Of a stretch of 64,000 nt of DNA, positions 36,495 to 47,226 are shown piece by piece. The first letter of the stretch is position 1. The number at the start of each line of letters is the position of its first letter. The translations under genes and the position numbers were made by a program. Source of the stretch: Apostichopus japonicus. Its lineage: Eukaryota > Echinodermata > Holothuroidea > Aspidochirotida > Stichopodidae. The DNA lies in assembly GCF_037975245.1 (NCBI RefSeq), contig NC_092572.1, positions 29,493,989 to 29,557,988 on the forward strand. The letters run 5' to 3'. The notes beneath the pieces were generated by a model. That model was given only the letters and a program-made list of their open reading frames with translations, had not been told where the DNA came from and made no database searches.

Positions 36495-38872
36495 CAATTT
36501 TAGGATAGTTCTTCTAAAGTCCCTATAAGCAAGGAACCATAGTGCCCTTGGGCTCTTGTTTAGTAATAAGATGAATCCTGCTTTCATGAAGGTCAAAGGT
36601 CAGAAATGGGAAATTCTTGTAAAAATGACACAGTATGAAAGAGAAACATGGATGGGTCTCACTGTAGTCCAGCACATGAATATCCCTCAATTGATTAGGC
36701 ACACTCTTTATCTTTTGATCGTGGTCATAGGTCATTTGAGGTCAGCAGGGACAAAATATGTGAAAGCCTTGTCATTTTAAGCAATGTCTCGATTCGCAAC
36801 CAGTTATTTCATCAAACCCTTATTGTAGTTTGCCATTTTGGTGTCTCATACAGTTCCTATGCTGAAAGCATCAGGAACCTATATTAAATTTCAAGTTTGC
36901 TTGTACAGTAGGTGTATTTGTGTGGGTGTATTACTGTGTCTGCATGTGATGCCTAAACACAAAAAATTTCAAGACTCCAGTCAGTGGGATTTGTCGTATA
37001 ACAAGCAGCAATGTTTCTTAAACTTTACACATGCAGTTTACAATGCCATCTAGCCAGAGTTTGAAGTGGGAGAGGGAGTCTGATGTCCCCCTGAAAGAGG
37101 GGTCTCAGACACAGTATTGTCCACCCCTTGGATAATTCATTTGGGTTAGGGGTTAGATGCAAAATGTGTCTATCAATTCCAACATTCTAACTGCATTGTG
37201 CAGTATAAGATTTCATGTTTTTGAACAGACTGTGGCTACAGCCCTGCACATACACCAAAGCAACTTGGAGGACATTCTAGATTAGTTTTGTTAGAAAATG
37301 ACAGACAATGGCTACAGTGCAGTCCCCTGTACACACATTAAAGCATGTTTACTGTATATGACATCCAACAGGACCAAAACCTTCATAAATATATGTAAAA
37401 CATCACAAATGTGCAGTGTAGACTATGTACACTTAACAATGAAGCCCTATACATCTCAATACCTCTATGTATTAAGATATATATCGTAATACTTGACAGC
37501 AGCATGGTGCTTTGCTTCTTCTGCCACATTGCTTGAGCAATGCTCTTGAAATATTTTCCCTTGGTATTATATGGAATCATTTACAGAATGTAATGTTTTG
37601 TAGCCTCAAAGCATTTCAGCCACAAATTATGAGGCAATTATGGCTTCATTTGGTGCATTAATCATCTGTGGTTACATCTCAACTGATATAAGGTTACATC
37701 TAGGTGTGCTACAGTTTTGCTGTAACCACCTGACCTACTGGTTCCAGAAATGTTTGCAAGCATAGGCCATAAAGCAATAAAGGATGTTATGCATATGAAG
37801 TTTAGAGAGCTATGGGCAAATGTGACCAGTAATACCACTACAGTAGTAGCCTGGAAGTGTCTGACAGTTTCCTTCTTACCTGGCAGTAAAGCCTTGATTT
37901 GACAATGGAGTTAGTAAAGTCTAAACAGCTTAGATTGAACTGTTGCAAAGATATCGTTTGCTTTGAAAGTACTGTATATTATACAATTGTGAAATCATAT
38001 CAAGTTTGAAAGGTCTTTTTCAGTGAGCAGATAGCTAGTGCTCTTTTAACAATATTTTTTTGGGGGAATTGGCTTTAAAGCACTGTACATTATGAAGGAT
38101 ATGTGAGGTTTGGGACTTGGGTGGACATACCAAAGAAGAACATAACAAGTCTCTGACTTCAACGTATATATATTTACAATGAATAACATAAATATAACGA
38201 GCACGGATACACAACTTAGAGACAAAAAGTAGGAAAGTGAAGTGGAGGCACACGCCTCGTGTACTGCTTATATATCACTGGTTGGACACTTCTGATTGGT
38301 CTACTCGCATAACATGTACACGTAACAGTTTTACATAAAGTTATGTAACATCACATCACAGGATAAACATATTGTTTGTCCTTAAATCACTCTGTAAATT
38401 AGAATAGATCAGTAATTACATTTGCACATTACACTGTGTGCATTGAAATGCCTATATAAACAAATATACCCTTGATAATGTACACCTACAATAACTTTCT
38501 TGTCTGATTCACGGAGCATGAAAGTATGAGCACATCAGTAGTGCTGAGTTTCTGCAGCCTTGCTCTAGAAGTCATAGGTCAGTTCACATAAATATCAATA
38601 AGATTTTAGAAACAAATGAGAGAACACACAGTTAACTTTAGATGTGGTTTTGTAGATTTTCTTTCCTTCCTTACAATATATGTGATGTATATCCCATTAA
38701 GCCGATCAGAGGTCAATGCCTATAGTAGCTGCTTTGACTTCATTTAGTGTGTGGATCTTCTGTGCGAGTTCTTATGTGGAGTTCAAGAGAAGTTCAAGTC
38801 CCAGAAGAGCTGTTGGTTACATCTCAAACATCACGTTTCAGAAATCTTCTGACCAAGGCTAGTCTAAAATGA
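36495..38872. repeat. 2.1-kb tandem duplication, unit 2 (with insertion)
   Basis: Starts caattttaggatagttcttc and ends at the same gaccaaggctagtctaaaatga as unit 1, just 72 bp before the first DED exon. It is 244 bp longer than unit 1, almost entirely because of an insertion at 38102-38360. Frames in either unit do not correspond to a conserved protein. Confidence 0.92.
38102..38360 (-). mobile_element. Solo-LTR-like insertion with 5-bp TSD
   Basis: The insert has TG...CA ends (TGTGAGG... and ...CATCACA; the tips tgtga/tcaca are inverted) and is flanked by ggata on both sides (38097-38101 and 38361-38365). Both are hallmarks of an LTR left after recombination. On the minus strand a TATATAAGC box (38267-38275) sits about 90 bp from the 5' TG, as in an LTR promoter. 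The copy in unit 1 lacks it, so it arrived after the duplication. A 259-bp MITE with a 5-bp TSD is the alternative. Confidence 0.7.
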
Positions 38873-38944
38873 AAGTAATTGATGTGATTAGTTGGCAAAG
38901 ATTTACTAAATCAATGGATTGATTGTTGTTTCTCTCTTCCATAG

Positions 38945-39215
38945 GCATCCATCTTCACCTTCAGCCATCTCAAAGAAGAACTGTCTTCAAAGCTTACCCA
39001 AACTGACTGTGGGAAGTTAGGCCGCTACTTTTCACTACCACCCGATCAAGTGAAGACCATTATTACAAATCCCTCGTACTCCAAGAATTTTCTGCTTGCC
39101 CTTGAAGAAAGAGGATTCATACACCCTTCAAATGTGAATCGATTAACTGATGCACTAACTGAGCTGAAGATCAACCATACTCACTTATTAACAGAGACGT
39201 ACATGAAGCTGAGAG
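38945..39215 (+). CDS. NLR gene exon A: first DED-like death-fold domain
   Basis: Preceded by a good acceptor (tctctcttccatag) and ending agag|gtaggc. It reads 90 codons in phase 0 in, phase 1 out. The protein has an amphipathic six-helix pattern: FSHLKEELSSKL, LGRYFSLPPDQVKTII, NFLLALEERGFIHPSN, VNRLTDALTEL. The LLALEERG-x-ihpsNvnrLtdaL stretch fits helices 4-5 of death-effector domains. DEDs bind other DEDs, as in FADD and caspase-8, to start apoptosis or NF-kB signalling. There is no ATG at the front, so an earlier exon must supply the start; the propeller exon at 26.5 kb is one candidate. A GTG at 39050 is not a start. Confidence 0.88.
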
Positions 39216-39567
39216 GTAGGCCCCTAATCAATAGCTCTCTGGTAATTGTGTATTTTGCTTCACCTTTGGTACTTACAAAATGCACTTACTTAAAAAGCCA
39301 TACCCCTGCCCCAACTTGCCCTATACCCCTCCCCCACCCTACCCCCCAGAAAGATCCCACTTTAAGTATTGATACATGGTGGTGATTTACTCTAGATGCT
39401 GGCAACCAAAATGTGCACACCAAAACATAATACATATCTACATTTGTACTAGTGAGCAAAAGTCACCCTGTGCCATGATGTGGATTATGCATTTATCAGT
39501 GTGCCTGTACGTATCTGTGGATATTTAACAAAACTGGACAAATAATGTTTCACCTTAAACATTTCAG

Positions 39568-39867
39568 ATCAAGAAACTGAATACGACAGATTCCTCGCCG
39601 GCCTCTCTGCTCATTTGACATTTTCCATAACAGTGAAACTGTGTGAAAACTTTGAAGTTACTGATAAGAACAAGAAGACAGTTATCTCCAGTCAGAATCC
39701 AGGACTTTCCTTCCTCCAGACAATTGATAAGATGGGTATCATTAATCCTTCTGATGTCAGCAAATTAGAGACTCCTTTAGAGGAATATCGTCTTCTCCAG
39801 GCAGTAGCTAAGATACACGAATACCAGTCCTTGGTACTTTCTGATGAAACTATGCCACGAGATGAAG
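39568..39867 (+). CDS. NLR gene exon B: second DED-like domain
   Basis: Acceptor caccttaaacatttcag, donor gaag|gtattg, phase 1 in and 1 out, joining exon A as codon GAT. About 100 codons. It again has a death-fold helix pattern, with FLAGLSAHLTFSITVKLCENF and then LSFLQTIDKMGIINPSDVSK, the counterpart of the ALEERGFIHPSN helix in exon A. A tandem DED before an NTPase recalls the tandem DEDs of caspase-8 and FLIP. The second domain is diverged, so a different death-fold subclass is possible. The ORF continues into intron sequence to 40028; that tail is read-through. Confidence 0.85.
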
Positions 39868-40027
39868 GTATTGTTAATTCATGTGTATGTAACAAACTTT
39901 TATACCTGGGCACTGGTACAAGTTTCATGCCAGTTTTAAGGAACATTCCTGACTTTAGACTTCATAGCTCGAAAACAGTGAAATACAAAATGTACTCATT
40001 ATCTAAGAATATTATGTGTGGATTATA

Positions 40028-40300
40028 GGATATTTTAGGAATATAATGAAGATACTGTATAATATAATATATTATATATATTAGATATAATATATTAGAT
40101 ATAATATATAGATATAATAATATATTTTAGGGATATAATGAATATATATTATATATTAACATCTTATATCTTATATAATATATATTTATATATCTTATAT
40201 AATATATCTTATATAATATATATATATATACATATAAGGGATATAATAAATATATAATAAACATATGAATATTTTAGGGATATAATGAAGACTTAGATGT
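40028..40300. repeat. AT-rich cryptic repeat in intron
   Basis: gatattttaggaatataatgaa and close variants recur at about 40029, 40120, 40229 and 40270, separated by ta/at-only stretches. Confidence 0.8.
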
Positions 40301-40702
40301 GAAAATATGTTTTGAACTGAAGCACATTGATGGAACTCACAGCTTCATAGCATTGTATGTTGTTGAGAAATATAATAATGCAGGTTTTCACTTTAGTATG
40401 ATGAGTGCATTGTTCTAGTACTGCGTTATCTGGGATGTCATACAGTGACTATACCAACAGGTCTTTCTCCTGTAAAATTAAAGTTATTATATTAATCCTT
40501 TGAAAATGTCTTAGTCGTGTCCCAGGAAGCTGCAGTTTGCAGTGTACTCAAATGACTTCACAATTAAACAATGCTCCTAATCATGGAGGAGTCCTACTTT
40601 ATCAGTGAAAAATAAATAAAGAATTTATAAATAAATATATAATATTCACATTTTAATATTTTTTTTAATATTTTAATTAAAATTTTTAATTTTAATATAT
40701 AC

Positions 40703-40704
<2 letters not shown>

Positions 40705-40776
<72 letters not shown>
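40705..40776. repeat. (AT)n microsatellite in intron
   Basis: About 72 bp of pure TA dinucleotides between exons B and C. Confidence 0.95.
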
Positions 40777-40780
<4 letters not shown>

Positions 40781-41190
40781 CTAAATAAATAAATAAATTC
40801 TTTCCATTTATGACAGCAATCATTGTATATTATGAATGAAATATAATAACATCTTGGTTTCCAATTGCTTCAAGTCTGGATGTATGACACTATATTTTAA
40901 CATTGCTGTTTGTATTACTGAGTAATTTTTAAACTGACTAGCGTGTTTGAGCAATGACAGTGTCTTAGTTGTGTAAGGAGTGAGTTACCTTTACATTTGA
41001 AGACTATACTACTGTAGTTGTTAATAAATGTTACCAAAGATACAGTGTTACGAGATTGCCCAAACTATTGATATTAAAGCACACTTGTTTTTCAGTATGG
41101 TAGATATTCTTTATATTGTCATAAATTGTGAAACATTTTAACTTGTTTCAATAGAAGTTGAACTGTGCTTTCTGTTTCCTTGTTTTAAAG

Positions 41191-42929
41191 ACAAAGAGAG
41201 CTTATTCCTGAAATGCTTACAACAGAAGATGAAGAGTTGGTTTGAAACAATGACTCCTGTCCCCTGGATGAAGTCTTGTCAATGGAAATCTAACGATCTC
41301 TTTATAGCCAGCCGCTTAGTCTTAACTAATTCTGGTTCAAAAATATCTAGCAGAGAAGTTGACCGAAAATGTAAGCTGCACTACCTAGATATCTTTACTG
41401 ATGAAAGACTAAAAGCAGAGACTCGAATCATTCTGGAAGGACAGCCAGGCTCCGGCAAGACAATGCTCTCCTCTCAGTTGGCCTATGACTGGTGTTGTGG
41501 AAAGCTTATGGATATCCCCATGGTCATCTATCTGCCCTTGAAAATTGTTGATAGCATGACAATTATTCAAGCTATCAAGATGTTCTACATCCGTAAAGGC
41601 ATTCCCATCACAGAAGAGGATATTGAGTCTATGCTTAACAGTGATAAGAAGAAAGTCTACCTCATATTGGATGGGTTAGAAGAATACAATGGTGTAACCA
41701 AAGATGGAAGTCCCTCAGAGGTCATGAGAGTCATGACAAAGGAGGAACTGTCCAACTGCATTGTTATAATCACAGCTAGGACAGAGTATGCCAAGCATCT
41801 ACCTCCAAGTCCAATGTTGAAGATAGGAAGCTTCGGTGAGGATGAGAGGAATGAATATATTGAAAAAGTCTACTCTGATGATGTCAAAAGGCAAGAAGAA
41901 GTAAAGGAATTGATTGATAATGTTCCATTTATTCTTGATCTTTGTAATGTTCCACTACTCTTTGTGCTGTTAGTACATAACATTGATAGATTAGAAAAGT
42001 CACACAAGGTTCAGCTTGACAGGGTTACTCCTTTTGTGAAGGCCATTGTAGACATTCTGTGTCCTATGCAGGATGAGGAAGACAAACATAGTCATCTGTC
42101 TGGCAAGAAAACATACATTACATTGGAGGAACTTGCATTTAATGGCCTCTGTAAAGGAAACCAACAATTGTTTTGGCAGAAAGACTTTGTGGATAGAAGT
42201 GTCACTAATAGCAGTGCATGGATAGATTCTGGGATACTTGTTGTTGAGGAAGGAACTCCATTTAATTCCACTGATAGGAATCTTCAGACTGACTCAGGCA
42301 GTGGAACTCCCCAGACTGATTCCATCAGTGATGAGTCACTGAACACATCTAATGTTACTTCAGAGATGAAGAGAGGGGCATCCCCTGATCCTGATCTCTC
42401 AGCATCTGTCAGTCAATCAGAGAGTAAACCAATATTGGAATCGAAAGAGAAAAAATCAAAACCTTTACAGAAAGGAAAAGCTGCAAAATATGTCTCTTTA
42501 CAGGTTAAATTCCTTCATAAGTTAATCCAAGAGTGGTTTGCAGCACAGTATTTAGCTTTCCTGTTCTGGGGTCGCAAATCAACTGAACACCATTACAAGT
42601 ATCAATTGTTCAGAGAACACTTGGTTAACATAGACCCAGCTGATCTTCATTATGTCTTGCGCTTCACTTGTCACATCTGTCCTCCCAGCTTTCATGTCAT
42701 TGCCAGTTTTCTAATGAGAGACTTTAAAACAGGAGATGGTGAGATTCCTGATTACATCATGAACTGTATCTGCCTCTGTTTTGCTGAGTATGATGGTTAC
42801 AAAGGACATAAGGTCAAGGACATTGTCAAAGAGATCTGTAGAAGAGAATCCGTCAACTTCAGCTCTGAAGATAATCGACTTCTGCTGAGGTCAAAGGTTT
42901 CTATGCTCACCTTTGCTTCAAGATCAAAG
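41191..42929 (+). CDS. NLR gene exon C: NACHT ATPase with helical extension
   Basis: One large exon of about 580 codons, phase 1 in (acceptor ccttgttttaaag) and phase 0 out (tcaaag|gtaaaa). Counting from the Met at 41229: Walker A GQPGSGKT at residues 71-78, Walker B VYLILDGLEEY at 143-153, sensor-like IVIITART at 178-185, winged-helix-type LCNVPLLFVLLVH at 238-250, and the conserved helical motif LIQEWFAAQYL at 432-442. This is the NACHT module of NOD-like receptors, which bind ATP and oligomerise on ligand sensing in the cytosol. Both Walker motifs are intact, so ATP binding is expected. A Ser/Thr/Lys-rich insert of about 80 residues (341-420) splits the winged-helix part from the QEWFAAQ part, unusual for the family. 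Read-through to a TGA at 43022 is possible if the donor is skipped, giving a short DED-DED-NACHT form. Confidence 0.96.
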
Positions 42930-43456
42930 GTAAAATGTGAATACAACTTTCTTAGCTCAAATACACAGCAAACCTCTGCTTATATCCCGATATCTGTGAT
43001 ACATCATCTGAAGTGTGCATGAATACAACGTTCAATTTTCCAGTGTCAAGTACAGCATCAATCTGTAGGATACAAAATTCAAATCTAGTATGTTGAGATA
43101 TTGATGATGTAAGTATATGTTACCTCTTGAAATGTAGCTCTCATTCCAGAGAACAAATTTGATCTTTAGTACAAGATCGACCCGATGTACTCATTCTGGT
43201 TATATATCAGACTAAGATATGAATTGATCTACAGGTATGATACAGTGACAGATCATTCTGAGATGTGTGAATCATTTTTAATACAACTTTAGCTGATTTT
43301 GTGCACTACATGGCACATATTACAATGTTCATATATCTTCACTAGCAAACAAAGTTAATCTTAATGTCTCTCTTCAGGTTTCTAGGTTTATGTTTTCCAT
43401 TTGTTGGGTACTGATTTCAGGTTGACATACTAAAATATCTGTGAATTATTCTCCAG

Positions 43457-43659
43457 ATTCCAATCAAACGTCTGAAGCTTTCAGATGTTGTGGAAAAAAT
43501 TACAGAGAAAGCCCTGATCTTGAAGGCTGATGTCTCGCTGGGAGTTTTGAATACCCTGAGGGCTATTGAAGTGAATCGGTGGGACCAGAAGCTGATTGAA
43601 CAAGATTATAAAGATCTCATTAAATTCATTATCAACAATGAAAAGGTTGAAGTAGCACG
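43457..43659 (+). CDS. NLR gene exon D: post-NACHT helical segment
   Basis: Acceptor gtgaattattctccag and donor cacg|gtgagg, phase 0 in and 2 out, 67 codons. It has no leucine-rich-repeat pattern. The sequence (LKLSDVVEKITEKALILK, LGVLNTLRAIEVNRW) looks like alpha-helical solenoid continuing the NACHT-associated HD2 region. It joins in frame to both neighbours. The exon is inferred from splice sites and codon bias only. Confidence 0.72.
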
Positions 43660-44603
43660 GTGAGGATAATTCAAAGTTGGCAAACCAAACTAGAGCTTTC
43701 GTTCTATGTGATATTGAAAATAACGATCTATTGCAATGTGTGATTTATAGAGCTAAATCGCTATTCGAAGAACATTCAGCAGAAAAATCTCCAAACATTT
43801 GATTTCTTTGAACAATGGGAACCATGTAAAAGGTTTGGCTTTCTCACTGCATCATTGATTTTTCTGACAGTCTGCTGCTACGAGATTACCTAGTCATAAT
43901 TTACTCTACCCCTTGCTCACTTGTCTTCCCACAAGCTTAGCTCATTCTCATTTGGTGAACTGGTAACCTTTTTTATTTCTGTACCCTCCCCCCCCCCATG
44001 ACCAGTAATATTGGGCAAAGTCCATACTTTTCATCCTTCCACCCATAGTGCCTAAGAAGTGTTATTGTGGACAAAGCATAATTTGTCTTTTTGATCTGCT
44101 TATTATAAAGTATGAAGTATCATTATATATATATTTTTTGTCTTAAAAAATTTCCAGTTAAAAGGTCTACTCTTAAAAAGTGAGTTCTCAACTGCTCTCA
44201 CTATCAGGAGAGCTCAGATATCTTGGTTCCCCAGTTCCAAAACTGAATTCCTTGTAACCAGCCTACTCAATAGTTATAATAGTATCTGTGAAATGTACAC
44301 TAGGTTAATAGGTGCCCCCTACTTAACATGAGATCAAAGGTCATTTGAGGTCACCAATAGGAAAATCTTGTGTAAATAGGTGATTCCAAGAGTTGGTCTC
44401 AATTCTCCTTTTACAAAATACAATACTTATCATAATATATAATTGTAGAAAACTAAGCATTTTCCTGAAAATTAAGGGCCTATGCCCTCTACGTAATTCT
44501 TTCTATGTTAATTTATCTAACAATTGTATTTATTTCTTTTTCTTAATAAAAATCAGCAAAGTGGGAGATATTTTATCGTACATTTTCTTTTTTTTTTTCT
44601 CAG

Positions 44604-44680
44604 TTTACTATTACCAAGTCCACCGGTGGCTGTGAAAGATGAAAAAGATCTGAATAACTTACAATCCCGAAACATTTCAG
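44604..44680 (+). CDS. NLR gene exon E: short linker
   Basis: Strong acceptor (tttttttttctcag) and donor ttcag|gtaaca. Phase 2 in completes an Arg codon; phase 1 out. It encodes a leucine start followed by PSPPVAVKDEKDLNN. There is no domain; it is probably a linker between the NACHT part and the ZU5 part. Confidence 0.6.
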
Positions 44681-45409
44681 GTAACATACATTCTATTTCA
44701 TGAATAACAAGAGCTTTGTAATTAGATGTAACAGATATTCCTCTGTATGTGGTACAATAACTTAGCCTCACATTTTAAGCTGTTTCATTCTAGTCCTGCT
44801 TCTGCATAGTGGTAAGAAATGTAGCTCTGTCCAGTATGTTGAAAAAATGTAACTTAAGGCTTTTAGCCCACAAAATGGTACTAATTGTATCAACAGTTAA
44901 GCGAGATAGATTATGATAATAGCTTGGACAAGCTGAAATCAGAAAACTTTATTTCATACAGAACTAGACATATTAACAGTGATAGCAATCATCACAAGGA
45001 AGTGTGAAGACTGCAATTCAAGAAGGTGTTACATTGTGTGTGTGTGTGTGTGTGTATGAGTGTAGAGCAGTAAAGTAGATTGAACATGATCAGCTGAGTT
45101 AAATAAATTACTATAGTGAAATGGATTATGCACAATTAAATAACTGCATTAGTGCTCTATTTGTTCAGGAGGGAGGAAATGTTTTAGATTATGTTAGTGC
45201 AAAACGTTGTGGTATTCACTAAGTTGATCGTGATGCAATTTATATGATAAGAATTAGTACCTGTAACTATAATATAACCTGTAACTTTGAAATATTTTTT
45301 TATCCTCAAAACAGAGAAATGTGGCAACGTATACAAAAATGTGTTCAATAAAATATTCCATGTGAGAGTGGCTGAGGGTCTTATTGTTATCTACTTATAT
45401 TCATTTCAG

Positions 45410-45471
45410 TTGAATGGATCATTGGAGCAAACTTAATTCACACATTAAATGTGACAACTGGAGAATGGACG
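45410..45471 (+). CDS. NLR gene exon F: short exon (tentative)
   Basis: Acceptor ttatattcatttcag, donor ggacg|gtgaga, phase 1 in and 0 out, about 20 codons (VEWIIGANLIHTLNVTTGEW). Supported only by splice sites and correct phase with exons E and G. Confidence 0.5.
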
Positions 45472-45779
45472 GTGAGATGCATTATTTTTTTTGGTTGTTG
45501 AAATTATTGTCATTCCTTTCAGATTGTGTTCTGATATTCCTTTGCTTAACCAGCAAAACCTCCTCTTTGAGCTTAGCTCTATTCTTGATTCTTTCGTCAA
45601 GGCAAAAGGAACCTATGACGTGGTGATGGCGTGTATGTATGTCTCGGCCTAAGAAGTGGTGACATGGGAAAATAAATTTATGTCACTAGTAGTCAACCAA
45701 TAGTGGACAATAGTCATCCGTTGTCCTGACAAGGGGTTGAAATAAAGGGTGTCCTCGGATGTAGCTAATTTATTAGAAA

Positions 45780-46720
45780 ACAAGTGTGTAAACACAATAA
45801 CTCACCAAGCGTGTGGTCCACAAACTTCAAACTCTGTATGTTGATAAACGTTACAAAGCTCTTGGCTGCTTAAGTTTATTTGCAATGTCAAATTTTATTT
45901 GAGTTTACCTTTGGACAAAATATGGAAACATTGTAAACAAACTTACTGGACATCACTAGCATTGATAAATGTCATACTTGAGTGTTAGGTGCTCCATAAA
46001 GCAGCTTTGGTAGAGGTCAAAGGTCAACTTTGGTCAACAAGAGGCAAAATCTGTTGATGTAAACAAGCAGACTCAATTACTCTGGCTGACGAATCACATA
46101 GTTGGTATGTGGGTGCCCCTCAGTAAGTTCTTGGTTGCTTGAGTTATTTGGAAATTTCAATTGTGGTCAGTAGATGTCAAATTCCAAATTATTGTCATTT
46201 TGATAACTCCAGAAGTCAAAGGATAGCTTTGACGAACTTTACACATGGTATGTGGCTCAACCATATTGAGTACTCAAATGTCACTCATGGTGACAATATT
46301 AGCTCCCAAAGTAAAACTTGGATGAACTTCACACTTGGTATGTGGATCCAGCCTATTAAGTATAAAAACGTCTGTGCACAGAAGTCAGTAAATGTTCTGA
46401 TACACTGTAAATGTGGCAAGGAATATCTAAGCCTCTTGGCTTTCTGGTTATTCCCTAACAAATTATAAAAAAGTATATGTGATTCTGTTGGGTGTGTGTT
46501 TGTGAGAGATATGTCTGCTAAAACATATAAACCACCGTGGTATATCAAGCATTGCATGCAGATTTCTGTTGGAAAGCAGTTGGCTGTTTTCATTATTGTG
46601 GTGGTCAGAGGTCATCTGAATCCTATATAGTGTTTTTTTTTAGTGTCAGTGAATCTCATACTTGGTACAGTAGGTAGGTGCCCCCTCTTGAATATTATCC
46701 TTGTAGTAGTTTTGGCAGGG
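45780..46720. repeat. Intronic copies of the aggtca/taactca repeat family
   Basis: Several diverged units (gtaaac.caataactc, cttcacacttggtatgtgg, aggtcaaaggtcaac). A perfect AGGTCA-A-AGGTCA direct repeat lies at 46014-46026. The open frame at 46139-46468 is a read-through of two such units. Confidence 0.6.
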
Positions 46721-47101
46721 ATCATATGTCATTTTAATGTCAGCAATTGTCAAAATTTATTCTAAAGCTAAACAGGAAAATATCTCTTATTATATAAAAC
46801 ATCTGACTTTTTAGCCAATATCAGAAAGCTGTTTGGTCTGGATTTTGGATCATTGTGTTGTATATTGTAAGTTCTTTTAGTGATAAGTGATTATCAAAGT
46901 ATTCTGATGTATTGGCAAATAGAGCTTGAAATTTGTGATATCCTAGTTTTGTTATAAGTTTATTGAGTTGACCTACATCAGCAACCTCATTAAATAAACA
47001 AAAAATATGACAAGGCATCATGATGTAGTTTCTATCAGGTTTGTTTGATTTTTCACCATTGGTATTTTTGTCTTTTCTTGTCTGATGAAATCTTCATTTA
47101 G

Positions 47102-47162
47102 ATGGAATTTAGATTACCGGGGAGGATGTCAGCAAAATCATCATCACTGAAACCAATCTCTG
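47102..47162 (+). CDS. NLR gene exon G: short exon (tentative)
   Basis: Acceptor aaatcttcatttag, donor tctg|gtgagt, phase 0 in and 1 out, 20 codons beginning MEFRLPGRMSAKSSSLKPIS. Basic and serine-rich. It fits the phases of exon F and the ZU5 exon. Confidence 0.5.
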
Positions 47163-47226
47163 GTGAGTTTCTGGTATTGATAGGAACAATCATTTACAAA
47201 CTTAAAATGTTTATTTAACAAGAATT

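Noticed and set aside
39050-39385. Open frame starting with GTG as a separate gene
   Set aside because: The GTG is an internal Val codon. The real exon opens at an acceptor at 38945 and closes at a donor after 39215; the rest is intron read-through.
39692-39946. Minus-strand frame opposite the second DED exon
   Set aside because: Shadow of the real plus-strand exon.
43457-44680. Leucine-rich repeats after the NACHT exon
   Set aside because: I looked for LxxLxLxxN periodicity in exons D and E and saw none.
46139-46468. 109-codon frame between exons F and G
   Set aside because: Read-through of two units of the aggtca repeat family. Including it would not match the exon phases.
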